DNA of 64,000 nucleotides from Polytrichum commune (Eukaryota; Streptophyta; Polytrichopsida; Polytrichales; Polytrichaceae), in assembly GCA_950295325.1 (NCBI GenBank), contig OX485806.1, forward strand, positions 54,123,169 to 54,187,168, in the 5' to 3' direction. The position numbers were made by a program, and so were the translations under genes. Shown in pieces: positions 24,180-36,513 of the stretch (the stretch's first letter is position 1; every line of letters begins with the position of its first letter). The notes under the pieces were generated by a model that was not told the origin of the DNA, made no database searches, and saw only the letters and a program-made list of their open reading frames with translations.

Positions 24180-26600
24180 AGCAAGGACAACTCCACTGTT
24201 CATATGGTAGAAAAGTCAATGGTGGCCTCATGCATGCCATATGAGAACCACGTTGACACCATCACACAAGAGCATAGTCACCACTTCTTTCTTCGTCCCA
24301 CACACAAAATATGGAATACCCTTTGGCACGACGACTTGTTCAAGATAAATTATACTCTCAATGGATTGATGATATGGGGCATAGTTTTTGGAATGTTTAT
24401 GACACTCCCTACCATCTTTGCCTTCCAACAACAACAAACCACTCGGCAACACCTCTTTCACCCGAATGATAATGCACGCCGCCCTGATATCCAATGTCGT
24501 GGGTGCCTCACGTTGGAGATAAACATAATTTCCCTGCCAAAATCTCCACAACTGAGGTCAATAAGCACCACTGCAAATGCGTGCATAACGCAATGTACAA
24601 ATTTTCCATAGACATAGGCATGGCCCTTTGGAAGAATTGAACCCACTGCAGCAAACACTCTGCCCAAATGTTTGGATCATCCAAATCCACAATAAAAGCT
24701 AGTTTTTTCCAAATAGAAGTCAGAAATATAGGCTCACATCCATACAACAACTAATACGGGCAGTAGGACGCCAATGAGGCTAGCTTACTAATTGGTATCC
24801 CGTTGTGATCCAAAGCATCATAAGGTCCCAATCCCGGTGGCTACCTTGAAATAATTCATACTTCTTCAAGCCACGTTTGGTTATCTAAATAACCCGTTCA
24901 ACCAAGCCATCCGCCTCCGGATGATCCCGTGAGGTGGTGCGGTGATCTATAACGGCCTTAGTGCAACACTCCTTGAAAACACAAAAAACTCCCTACCTTG
25001 GTTCGTCGATACCTCAGTCGATGCTCCAAAATGTGCCAACACATGATCTAAAAAGGCTGTCACGGCCAACTTTGCAGAGTTTTGGGGTAAAGTGATAAGT
25101 TTAATTCACTTATTAAAATGCTTCACCATCACCAACACATATTTTGCTCCACGTGGTGTGACAACCAACAAATCTGGAAAGTCCAATGACTAACGGCAGC
25201 CCTGTCCCATGATAAATTAGGGCTGTAATTGAGGTGACAAGGTGTTGAAGCTAGACCTGACCAAGTTACAAACTTCACACCTTCCAACATAAGCATCTAC
25301 CTTCGGATATATGCCGGTCCACCAATATTGGCCACTCAACATTGAATGTGTTTTGCGTATGCCAAAATGGCCAAGTTTCTCATGCATTTGTCGTACCAAG
25401 AAGGCCTTCTACTCTAATCTAGGGACAATACGCCTTGTCCCATCCGACCACAATCAAAATAACAAACCGTTCACCCAACGGAATCTTGTTATTTTATGTC
25501 CAATCCGATCCCTTTCCATCGCCGAGATAAATAAAGGAAAGGTTCCCTACTTAAGCTTATGCAATACGGAAAAATCCTCTCATATAGCCGCTATAGCTCG
25601 AGGTCGATCAGTCTCATCATCCGAGCCCTGTATCGGAACCTCAACAGTAGCACCAGAAAACAAAGTGAGGTAAACATCCGCATGCCAACTTGGAACCGCC
25701 TCTCGATCACAATCCCCATGCCACCTGGCCTGGATCAAGTCCTCATTCAAGATGGTAATTCTGGCACGATGTATCACCTCTAAATCGTACTCATGGAGCA
25801 ATAAAGCCCACATAGCGAGCTTGCCAGTAAGCTTATCGGACTCCATGAGCCACCGTAAAGGCTAATGGTTAGCTGACCATGGAGGTATGGCAAAAAATGA
25901 GCAATAGCCCACACCCTCGCCAACGCTTCTCCCTCGTAGGATGAATAATTGGCCTCCCTAGTGTTGTTGCTTCGTGAAGCATAAGCAACAACATACTTCC
26001 GGCCAGAGTATTTCCTTTGAGTGAGAACTGCTCCCAAACCCAATGAACTCCTGTTTATATGGAACTGGAAGGATTTGGAAACATCAAGCTGTTAAAAAAT
26101 GAATTGCAGATATTCCACATGCTCATGTGATGTCTTGTTGAAAATGATCACATCATCAATGTAACACCGAGCAAAGGGCAAGCCAGAGAGCACTTGGTCC
26201 ATCACTGTTTGAAACTCAGCATGTGCATTTTTTAGGCCAAATGGAAGAAACTTCCAATGGTACAGTTGATCCTCCCCATCCTGATCAACTCCCCAAAATG
26301 TGGTTTTTACTCGATCTCTCGCAAGTAATGAAGCTAGTGATAGCTGGAACTCAAGTCAAGGATGTTAAAGACTTGAGAAAATCCGATGGCATCAAAGAAC
26401 TCCTCCGGGATTGGCATGCGATACCAATCAATTTTAGTTTTGCAGTTAACTGGACAATAATCCCTGCACATTCGCTTCTCCGTCCAATTGCCAAAGATAT
26501 CTTTCTTCAATGGCGTAACCGTAGCACAAGCATATTTCCCATTGGAAAGTTTGATAAGCCTTGTTGCCAAGAGCTCTTAGCAACGAGCTTGGACACCAAT
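24180..26600 (-). pseudogene. Ty3/gypsy retrotransposon pol remnant
   Basis: Read on the minus strand, pol parts appear in normal order with many stops and frameshifts. Reverse transcriptase starts near 26,570 (KDIFGNWTEKRMCRDY, then IDW and FNILDL) and the active-site box reads YIDDVIIF near 26,150. RNase H follows at 26,040-25,860 (LGAVLTQ, AYASRS, NYSSYEGEALA). The integrase zinc domain is at 25,400-25,220 (HEKLGHFGIRKT, then CEVC). In the integrase core near 25,000 the usual T-D-Q-G reads TNQG, so a catalytic aspartate is lost as well. Gag, protease and LTRs are not found. This is an old dead copy. Confidence 0.88.
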
Positions 26601-26950
26601 CCTCTTAGAAAAACTAAATCTATAAAATCTCCAAAAAATAAGATGGTGGTCTAACAACTGAATGTGGATTTTTATTTTTTTTAGGCTAAAATCAAAATAC
26701 CTATGGTACAAGTGAATGAACATTCGTACCTTCTGTGCCTCAACACCAATGACATGAAGGCCTAATTCCAATGGCTAATCATCAAACATTGTGGTCTCCC
26801 TCTCCACCAAAGAAGAACCATATGATGCTGGCACAAACTCTAATTACTACTGAGAGGAGGGCCATTAACCATGTCCCAACTTTAGTGCCACCAATAGAAT
26901 ATGGTTTCTCTTCATCACCACCAATATGTGATGATGAAGCCATGTGAACC
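26601..26950. other. Spacer, possibly decayed retrotransposon sequence
   Basis: No separate feature can be supported. The minus-strand sequence just upstream of the reverse transcriptase is frameshifted and may still belong to the Ty3 remnant. Confidence 0.4.
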
Positions 26951-27029
26951 ATTCAAATTGCTCACGGGTTGAATTAAGGCCCACAATCTACAAAAACCAA
27001 GAAATTTACTTATTAAAAATAGTTGATAT

Positions 27030-27290
27030 ATAGGTGGCTATTAGATGTTGAGACATTCGCCTATAAATGGGAATTGTGCAAGAGACTAGTATTAGGTCTG
27101 GACCAATCCGGGTTCAAATCCGGTTGATTACATTGATTGGTGTTATCCCAAATTGAGCTAGTGTTAAAGCAAATATAATATATAAGCAAATGCAAAGAAG
27201 AAGTTACTATGCGGGCGTGCGTAGAACCTTTTCGATTATTTTTTATCTTTAGAAACATGTTATTATTTATTCGTGTCAATTAATCAAACC
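27030..27290 (+). mobile_element. Candidate tRNA-derived SINE-like insert
   Basis: This segment is absent from the other two R1 copies. It contains GGGTTCAAATCC (about 27,108-27,119), a full match to the RNA polymerase III box B consensus, within a CCGG-stem T-arm-like sequence. A box A about 35 to 50 bp upstream is weak. There is no poly(A)-tailed 3' end with a clear target duplication. Low confidence. Confidence 0.3.
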
Positions 27291-27380
27291 GCTTACGGTG
27301 GGGTCGTAGTCTAAATATAAATGAAGTTAGTAAATAGAAATTAAATTTAGGTTAATTAGTTAGTATGAAGAAGATTAGAC

Positions 27381-27505
27381 AATGGATGAAGGACAACAAA
27401 AGACAACGTCGAATGAATGAAGAACAGCGTAGGACGACGTCGAATGGATGAATGACAACATAGGACGACGCCGAATGGATGAATGATAGCGTATGACAAC
27501 ATTGG
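27381..27505 (+). repeat. 31-bp minisatellite
   Basis: GAATG(A/G)ATGAA recurs at about 27,381, 27,411, 27,442 and 27,473, with AGGACGACG(T/C)C between copies. About four units, mildly diverged. Confidence 0.8.
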
Positions 27506-27979
27506 ACGTAGAACAACAATGAATGTAGAATAATGTGAAGCGGACGAAGGCCATTGGATCAAACAATTGGGAAACCAAAATTGTTAGATCTAAGGGTTTA
27601 GATAATGACGGCTAGGGTGTTGGTGGCCGTAAATCCCAATTATTAGCTGTAGGTATGACTAGATCTACAACTGATGAGGCTTGGTGGTTGGAAGGGTAGT
27701 CATCTGAAGGGAACACGGGGGTTGGTTTTTCTCACTCTCACTCTCTCATTCGCTCACTCTTGGAATTAACATTATTCCTCTCTCTTCCCCCTCTCCATAT
27801 AGGTAGAGGTAAAACGTTGTTGAAGGATAGAAATAAGAATGATGGACAAAAAGGTTTATGAACCCTAATAAAGAAAGGTTTTTATCTTGTTGTATTAGTT
27901 TTTATATCCTAACTTATTGGATGTATAAATTGTTATTTAATTTATTTTTATTAGTTTTTACCTTAGTCTATACACTAAT

Positions 27980-28330
27980 TTATGTGTTATTTTTTGCATT
28001 AATATTAGAGTTTTTTCGTATTTTTCTATCTTAGTCTTTTGCATTAGAATATGCATTAGTATCCTACATCAATATCCTATGTTAAACTTCTGTATTGTGT
28101 TTCCTATCAATTCATTGCATCAACCCTCTATATTAGTCTTTTGCATTAGATCTTACATTAGGCTCTGCATTAGTCTCTTGCATCAACCTTCTACATTACT
28201 CTCATGTACTATATTTGGCATTATTCCTTTGCATTAGGTTTTATGTTAGGTTTTGCGCTAAGATTTTGCATTAGTCTTCTACATCAATATTCTGCATTCG
28301 TGTTCTAAAGTCATATTCTGCGTGTTATAT
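27980..28330 (+). repeat. Degenerate short tandem repeat, GCATTAGTCTT type
   Basis: Words of the form TTGCATTAG(T/G)(C/T)T and CTACATCAATAT recur every 16 to 20 bp over about 350 bp. The unit is too diverged to fix a period. No coding content. The stretch 27,840-27,980 and the sequence from 28,330 to 29,130 show nothing else I can support. Confidence 0.6.
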
Positions 28331-29129
28331 AATAGTGTATTGCATGTTATGCAGTACCGTACGACGTGTTATCCAGAATATAGTTTAAGTTCTTTATTTT
28401 TTTTAACACCAAGATTAAATTATTTTTGGATTAATTACTCATGTGGGCACAATGTTGGGCTCACACTCAACCATGGAAACCACTTTCAATTCATCCTAAG
28501 TCTATCATTTCAGCCCTCACCAAATTGCTCTTCATCCAACCTAATCAACTTTATTTCATCTAAAATTCATGCATCATACCTAATAGTTGTTATTGCAAGG
28601 GTTTTTGCTTGAGGTACATAACTTCTATCAAATTTTACACTTGGTTGGGTTGGTCGAGTAGTGAAAAGGTTGAAGGTTAAGCCACATTTCCAATGAATAA
28701 CATCGCATGGGTGATATTTTGTAACCCTCCAAGCCAACATTCCAATTAAAACAAAAGCAATAGTTTTGGTTCTAGCTTTAAGCTCTAATTTAGGCTTTAA
28801 TTTTATCACCAACTTTGTTACTAACTACTAACTCTACCTCTCCCTTGTACCTTTAAACCTCAAACGATGCAAATCCCTCAACAACAAAAACATTACAACG
28901 TAAGCAATACCACAAAAGTAACATCATAGTGCAACACCACAAAAGTAAGACTACAATAGCAATGCAACCTTAAACAACATAAAAAACAATACAACTTATT
29001 AATACTAAGACTACAAACGACTGAGTCTTTCATTCCAACAACCACAAAGTCATACAACAATTCTCTAACAAGGCTTATAAAGCCAATCATTCAACATGTC
29101 TAGGGTTTTTAAATCATTTTGTTCAATAT

Positions 29130-29600
29130 ATATATGCTAGAATTATAGGAATTTGGCTTTCTACGTATATGGAGGGGAGAGAAAAAAAATGTCCTAATCG
29201 AGAGAGAAAATAAGAGTGAATTTAATTCTAATATTTGCAAACCAACCTATTCCAATCACAAAACCTTACCAATTGTAGATCTAACTGAACCTAAATCTAA
29301 CGGTTAGCATTTATAGTTGACACTATTCTAGTTATTCTTCTTTAAATTCCTAAATCCAAGTGTCTTTGTTCACTACCCTCTTGATCCAACAACTTTCACA
29401 TGTTCAACCTTCATTCGCCTATGCCTTCATCCGCATGCATTGTCATTTGCTCACACCTTTATATGCTCGACGTTGTGCCGGGTTTTTGTGTATTGGCTAA
29501 TCGTCTAACTATGCTAATTAATTGATATAAATCTAACAACTAAGTTTTCTTTCTAGTAAACCGTAGGCCTTAATTCAAGCCTCAAACGGTTTGGATGGCT
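29130..29600 (-). repeat. Dispersed repeat R1, copy B
   Basis: Reverse-oriented copy of R1. On the minus strand it begins with GCTTGAATTAAGGCC (about 29,570) and ends with CTCCATATACGTAGA (near 29,160). It lies about 165 bp left of the CACTA element. It lacks the SINE-like insert of copy A, giving a shorter and probably more original version. Confidence 0.65.
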
Positions 29601-30075
29601 TACATGCCCTATTGTCGGCGTATTTTTGGGACCTTTTTGACAAACCAAATATAAGCTGATGAAGTATGAATATTTCTAGATTTGTTTTCCTTCCCATTTA
29701 GGTTCATATTTTTAAAAAAAAAATTTCATTTTAGAACCTTACATTGTGTTGTTCTTTGTACAAAACACTATAAAAAAACATGTTTTTTTAACGTTGGAGA
29801 AAATGGCTATCGGCGTTCACTTTAACATGGACTTTGTTTTTTTGGACGTCACCTAAAATCCGTTATAATTGACGAGCCAAAAACATGAGGAAAACGGATA
29901 TAACATGTCCGATTTGAGCTCGTTTTTTATGTGACATCACATGAAACATGGTTTTCCATGGTCCCCAGAAACGGACACATGGAAGACATGTCAGCTCCAT
30001 ATAAGCAAATGATGTGTTGGTAGTGCCAGGAGGGCCACTTTCACGTGGAATTCGCCGTTAACGTGAATGACATTT

Positions 30076-30225
30076 GGACCATATAAAGAAATGACGTGGA
30101 CATTGCATTTTGTGTGTGATGACGCGTGGACCCCATAAAAAAATAACGTGGACATTGCATTTTGTGTGGGATGACGCGTGGACCCCATAAAAAATGATGT
30201 GGATATTGCATTTTGTGGAAATGCA
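30076..30225 (+). repeat. 52-bp tandem repeat in the CACTA sub-terminal region
   Basis: GTGGACATTGCATTTTGTG (one variant base in the last copy) occurs at 30,096, 30,148 and 30,199, alternating with GACGCGTGGACCCCATAAA. Repeated sub-terminal motifs are where CACTA transposases usually bind; that role here is inferred. Confidence 0.8.
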
Positions 30226-31319
30226 ATTGCAATTGTTGTTTTGGTTGACGTCATGTGGGATGGAAGAATGTTATTGGGGACAACATGTTCGTTCTGCATA
30301 TTAAAATTTGTGATATTGTAGTTTTCGGTGTTGTTTTCGAAGCCATCCTGTGTGGTGGGAGATTGTGATTTCCATCATTGTCTTCACCACGACAGGTGTC
30401 GATGGTGTCATGGACAGGAGACAACATGTTTGGGGACTCGTTTTTCATGACAACATCCCGTCAATATGCATGTCAACGTTGACATGCATTGGCGTTGTCA
30501 TGAACGCTTACATGAACGTATAGGACACGCTGTTGACATCAAGGTGGATGATATTCTAGATGAGCATGGGTATATACATAAAGAACATGTACAAAATTTA
30601 TTGCAAAACACACATATATTGCCATAAAAATATTTTTATTCATTTCCACAACATGTTACAACTAGAAAGTTGCAGTCCTATATAAAACGTCGCTACCCGT
30701 TGGCATGTGCTATAGAACAAATGGAGAAAACAATGTTCTATGTCACGACAAAATCACTAGCCATCCCAAAATTGACTTTGCATGCATCTATGCTACCTCA
30801 TTGTCATAAATGCATGATGTCATTTATACTATGCATAGAACTTGGAACTACTCCGAAGCGGCCGCGGAATGTGTGTTGACATGTCATTTCTTCTTTTGCC
30901 CGTTCGATTTCATGGCACTCCCTGCTTGCTACATCCCAAAACGATTCACATAGTACTATGACGAGTGTTAGTGAGTTTCTATCCATACATTACCAATATA
31001 TGCAGACTGTGCAAAAAAAATCACATCAACAAATGAAAATACATTTTCCTTACCTTTCCTGGATTTACCTCCTGCAAATACGTTACACATTCATGTTTTT
31101 AGGAAGACAATTCGAGACATGAGTGAGCGTTATGGCTGACATCCACATCTGTTGAATTAGACGTCTGAACAGGTGTCCGATTCAACAAGCATATGTCTAA
31201 AAAAAACAGGCGTACGACGATGCAACATTGGATTCAATGTCTCCTGCCATGTTCGATAGGATCACAACCACAGTTGGGGTTTTGCGTCAAATACTTCAAT
31301 TGATGGTTAGGTTCTATCT

Positions 31320-32520
31320 AAGGGTGGTGGTATGCGCTACCTGCTCTACCACATTCTCGTCGCCTGTGGCTACAATTTCCTCGCCCGCTGCATACTCGTA
31401 GTCGTTCTCCACACCAGATTGTTCAACCCCTTCATCCACTACATCCTCCGCAATGTCAGCAATGACGTCGGACTCCATTGCCTTGTCCCATCCTCATGCA
31501 CTATCTCCTCCACCACCGTGGCGATATCCGTGGTGACGCTGGCATGGTCTGCCGCCTTGTTCATGGTGGCATCGGCCGCAACATCTTTGATAACGTCGCT
31601 GCAAACAAGCAATGCAGAAGGACATGGCACGTCCACAACGCTTACAACATTCAACAGGGGAGGGAGGGCAGGTTCCGGCGGAACCGTCTTTGCTTCCGCC
31701 ATGGTCGACGTCAACACTGATGTATCCACCAACTTCGCAGATGATGTTTGCGCTTGCATGTCATCGCCTGCAATGCCTTGTTTAGCGAAGAACGGGTGGT
31801 TAGTTGTAGATAAACCGATTGAGTTCGAAAAACAATCGGTTGAAGTTGAAGACTTGCCTCACCTGGAAACTAGTTGAAGATTTGTCGATTCGCCACCTCT
31901 CCACCCTACCGAAGCAACAAACGTGGCTGCACACCTTCAACCATTGTCCTCCGTCAATTACCCCGCCCGTCCGTAAAGCATCGTCATCGTCGTCAGCTCA
32001 ACAAACGCCGAGACTCCTCCACTCTCGCTCCTCTCTCACTCATGGACCCCAAACCCTACCTTCTCTGGCCGGCAACTTGTGATGAAATATTGTTCCATAA
32101 TATGTTTTTTTGAACACATGCACAGCCCCCTCCGTTGCAGTTGACATCGGAACAAAAGACTGGCCTTGGGAAAGTGATTGCAGAATGTGCAGCAGCTGCA
32201 AATTTGACCTAGTGTAGTGCCTACACTCCTCAACACAAATAGGTAGGGCAAGAATCACCTCTTTTTGAAGTGGGTTTTGCGGGAGGCTCTCTTCTGGAGC
32301 ATCTGGCATGGAGTTTTGCGTCCCCCCCCCCGCTGCTGCAAACGCAAGCTCCTACGATGTTCCATTCTGACTGCGTTGAATATGATGTGCGTCGATGCCA
32401 ACATCGACATTATCTTGTCTCCACATTGCGGTACGAGATTGTTGGAAAACACGGCGGCATCCTACTCATCCATATCCACGACGTGAGGCCATTGCCATCA
32501 GGGTAAGTGATGCGTTTGCA
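31320..32520. other. GC-rich interior of the CACTA element, possible captured or decayed coding sequence
   Basis: Both strands show open stretches of 80 to 180 codons because of base composition. On the minus strand two neighbouring frames give acidic, Val/Ala-rich peptide (for example DIAEDVVDEGVEQSG between 31,480 and 31,330, and the frame 31,439-31,759), which could be one frameshifted protein. The plus-strand frame 31,332-31,877 (181 codons) has no recognisable motif. I cannot assign a family or a strand. Confidence 0.35.
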
Positions 32521-33416
32521 TTCTTTGAAAGAAGGTTCACAGTTCTGTTTAGGGTTTTAGGGTGCCGCCCAACCTTTGAGGGCACTTTCGCAGCACCAGG
32601 TGAAATGGCCGACCTCTGGGACACGTGGAAAATGGTCGACATGTGTCAAAGTGGATGTATGCCCATACATTGGCAAAGACGTATTTTGTATTATGTAAAT
32701 TTAAATGAAGATACCAATAAGGACACCGCATGTGTATTTTGTATTCTATCAATTCCGTCATCCGGTAAATAAATAAAAAATAACATGCTTTAGATATCGT
32801 GAAATGTTCATTGACATTTAACATGCAATTTGGATGTAACTACTACCATGGATAAGTGGTTTCACAATATCAATTGATTTAGTTATTAGTTATTAGCATG
32901 TTCCGGCAAACATGCATGGTTTTGTTAATGTATTTAAAAAAAAATTTAATCCAGTTGCTTTCAAAGTGTCCCCATGAATTCCAAGAAGTATATGGAGTGT
33001 TTGAGTAATTAATCATTTATTTGGGATACTCATCCATCGATAATTCCATGACATTCAATGTCAATGTATGTTGCCGCCCGTCATCGCATTTTTGTGGTGC
33101 GGGCAACATTTTTTGTCTGCCTGCCACATCAGCCATGACTGTACAAGCAATGCAGACGTGCACAGTGGTTGATGTGGTTTTTTTTCTCCCTAGACACCCT
33201 CCAGCAGAACGTATCCATGTTTTACCCAACACTCACAAAGACATGCACATCTAAAATAACATTGCCACGTTTTCAAATGTGAACATGTATGTTTCCAGTA
33301 GCATCACATTTAATTCGAAGTATTGCGTGCGTTAACTGCCAAACATACTGACGTCCTACAAAACAATACACGTTTTCTGAAAACAACCCCTAAAACGCCA
33401 GTTTCTTATAGTGAAA

Positions 33417-35399
33417 TAAACTCCTTAGTCTAACTTGAATACCAAAAAACATGAAATCATATCTACAACATTTGAATAATGATCAATATTATCAAATAAA
33501 ATAATTTTATTAACAGTATTAGTTTGTTTTTTAGAAGAAAAAAAACATTTTTATTCATCTAACCAACCAATGTAAATTTGTGCATATATTTGCCAATAAA
33601 CTCAATCACAAAAGTCATTGTTTTATCAACCATATCCAAATTAACTACATAAAATTTGTATTGATTTAACATTTTAACAATCACAAACCCTATGTCATTA
33701 TCCATAATCATTTTTTTGTCTAATTTATCATCAAATATATCATCCTCCAAGTGTATATGTCCAATTGGTTGTTGTTCTTAGCAAAAAAACCAATCATTGT
33801 TGCCACCAAAGTCTACATTATATGTCCATCATCATTTTCTCTTGGTGTATGTCTTTATACAATCTCAACTCACAACTCACAACTCTTTAGCTTGACAAAT
33901 TCTTTGGATAGAAGGCCAATTTTGCCGATTTGTGTGTTGAACATCATTGAATATAAATTGTGGTTATTGAAAGTGTATCTATCATACACCATCACAACCC
34001 AGTCATAACATCTAACCAATTATATAGAATTTTATTCATTTTTTCCCTAATGAATATAATCATGGTCATGAAGACCAATATCATTACATGCATCATTTTT
34101 TATTTATGATGGCAACTATGAGGCATCTACAATCTATACCTATTATCCATATTGTCAAAATAATATTCTAGTCAATTTTTTATGTCCACTACTACAGTCC
34201 AAAACATGACCTATAATTCGCCTACCACATGTAAGTATTTTTGTCCCAAAACCAATTAGGTAATTCCATTTGGATTTCATTCATTTAGAATTATAACACT
34301 TGCATGTGTAGTTCATGACCAATATTAATAAGTTTCACCATTATATGCTATTAGTTCCCTCCAATTTTTACTAATTTTTGAAGTATTTGCAATAGCATTA
34401 TATGTAGTCTCACCTAGTCCAATAATTGGAGTGAAGTTTGACACATACAAATGGTTTTCTTTGATAGTAATGAATCAAATTGAGAGTGTCATTTGCTTTA
34501 CCATACAATGTGTTGTCTATATTTAGTTTTGACTTCAACGAGGATAACATGAATTAGATCTACAATATTGTGTGCCTTCATGGCATATTTGTAAAAGGTA
34601 GTATGCTCCTTTGAAACAAATTGCACACCTTTATCCATGTTCTAAATTTGTATATTACAGGTAGTAAAATATGGAGCAAGTATGTCACACATTCTTTTGC
34701 CATCATATATCTATATTGTTTGGCAACATAATTTGTGTTTGCCAAAAATGGATACATTTTAGGCATTCTATTAAGGTTTAGGGAAAGATTGCATATGAAA
34801 TCCCACGATGCAAAGGTTTTATGAATAATAAATATATTACCATAAAAATTTAAGATTTCATTCTTAGAAATCGCATGCATATAAATTATTTTAAAATTAA
34901 GCATATTCATCTCAAGTTGTGCAACATGCATTTTCTTACATCCAATACTTTAACTATTCATTTTTGAATTTTTATTTACATACCAACTATGATTTATGAA
35001 TTAATAGAACAATTGATTTTCAAGTTGAATATTTTTTTAAATCATTGGTTTAAACTTATGTTCCTGTAAGAGACACCCACATTTGTGATAAGTGAAATTA
35101 AAAATCAAATTTGTAATCAACCTTTTGCACATTTATGGTTGAAACAATCATTATGAATAAATTCAGCAATGTAACAAAGCTCACTTGTTCAACATTTACT
35201 CGGGTTGGGGTTATTAACAAATCATTAATCACATACATGGAAGTTTTGAATTGGAAACACAACATAAAAAAAATGTTAACATGTGTGTGGACTTCCATAT
35301 GTCATTTCACATGGTATTACGTGCATAGATTGAGAATCTCTTACCAACTATGTAAGTGCGCATGATTGCCTACTACGTTACAAATAAAAGATGATGATA
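33417..35399. other. AT-rich intergenic DNA, no supported gene
   Basis: About 2 kb without a recognisable gene, RNA or bounded repeat. A minus-strand frame at 34,578-34,931 (117 codons) has no motif and is AT-driven. Confidence 0.55.
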
Positions 35400-35880
35400 T
35401 GTCCATTGTGAATTGCTCGTTGTTTGGGTTAAGGTTCACGGTCTAATAAGAAACAAACTTTGTTATTAAAACAACAAGACAATATACAAAGACAAACACA
35501 GTGTTGAGCGAATGAAACGTCAAGCAGATGAACACATATACAGAAGAAGATATTAAATGGATGAAGATGGCATAGGTGAAGGCTTTTGGATTAAAAAAAA
35601 TGGCAAACGAAGACCATTGGATTTAAGAATTTGGGAAAAAATAACTAGGGTATTGTCGGCCATATATGCTAATTGTTAAATGCAGATACAGCTAGATCTA
35701 CGGCCGGTAAGGCTTTGTGATTAAAAGGGGGTGGTCCGCAAAGGTTCGCGAGAAATCACTTTCATTATTTCTTGTGGTTAGGACACATTCTCTCTCCCCC
35801 CCCTCTCTATCTAGATAGATGCGTAAAGTTCTAATAATGATTGTACAAATGAATGTTAAACAAAATAATTTATGGCAATC
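35400..35880 (+). repeat. Dispersed repeat R1, copy C
   Basis: Same-strand copy of R1. It includes GGGTTAAGGTTCACGGTCTA near its start, TTGGATTTAAGAATTTGGG in the middle, TAGATCTACGGC, AAGGCTTTGTGATT, and the CTCTCTCC...CTCTCTATCTAGATAGA tract at the end. No SINE-like insert. Confidence 0.65.
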
Positions 35881-36513
35881 AACTTAGACTTTGCACCTTT
35901 CTTTTCGAACATAAACTTAAATTTGGGACTTAAACAAATATACAACATAATGAGGAAAACAAAAAAAAAATTAATGCAGGACGACACTTCTATGTAAGCG
36001 TAGAGCGGAGAGGAATTAAATATAGTAAACTTCCTGAACCAAATTTAGATTTTTTTTAAATCGAATATGCTCAAAATATTATAGGTAATCCTTAAAATAG
36101 TAAAAAGTTGTGACCTATTTCCGTGGAATATATAGGTCCAAAAATAAATCAAAAGGCCTTGAATTTGAAATGGTCTCATTACATTTGGAAATCGGGAAGT
36201 GCTAAAATGATAGAAAATTAAGATAAAACAGATAAGTATATGATAAAACCAATGATGAACCAAGAAAAAACGAATGAAAATAATTTTATCGAGGTTGGTA
36301 TAATTGAAGAATGAGTGAATCAAAATAGAATGGGCGATCAACTTGCTTCGTTTTTATTCCATCACTTTTGTCTTTGTCCTATGTGTGAGTCAACTCTAGA
36401 GCTGGGACTCTAACAATTATTATTTGTGGTCGAAGATATTATCTTCAGCTGTATATAAATGAGGACATAAGTTATACTCGTATCCAATACGGATGCAGAG
36501 ACATATGCACACA
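35881..36513. other. Spacer, no supported feature
   Basis: AT-rich, no recognisable gene. It may include the left end of the MULE element, but no inverted repeat matching the 44-kb side was found. Confidence 0.4.

Larger units (their letters stand above)
26950..27840 (+). repeat. Dispersed repeat R1, copy A
   Basis: Shares with 35,400-35,880 (same strand) and 29,130-29,600 (opposite strand) a fixed order of blocks: TTGAATTAAGGCC-like start, a GGATGAAGG-type stretch, TTGGAT...TTGGGAAA, TAGATCTAC, AAGGCTT/TTGTGATTGGAAGG, then CTCTCTC...CCCTCTCCATATAGGTAGA. It has no open frame. Copy A is longer because it holds a candidate tRNA-type SINE and a 31-bp minisatellite. It could be an LTR or TRIM fragment; the ends are not defined. 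Confidence 0.65.
29766..33413. mobile_element. CACTA (En/Spm-type) DNA transposon, non-autonomous
   Basis: The ends read CACTATAAAAAAAC at 29,766 and, on the other strand, CACTATAAGAAACTGGCG at 33,413. CACTA ends with a 3-bp duplication define this superfamily, and AAA flanks both sides (29,763-29,765 and 33,414-33,416; A-rich, so weakly informative alone). Length 3,648 bp. The sub-terminal left part is rich in ACATG words and has a 52-bp tandem repeat. No TNPA/TNPD-like transposase is seen. The middle (31,330-32,520) is clearly more GC-rich and may be captured sequence. Confidence 0.82.

Noticed and set aside
27095-27130. tRNA gene
   Set aside because: Only a T-arm/box B-like piece is present; acceptor stem, D-arm and anticodon arm are not found.
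31332-31877. 181-codon plus-strand frame inside the CACTA element
   Set aside because: No motif and competing frames on the other strand; reported only as GC-rich interior.
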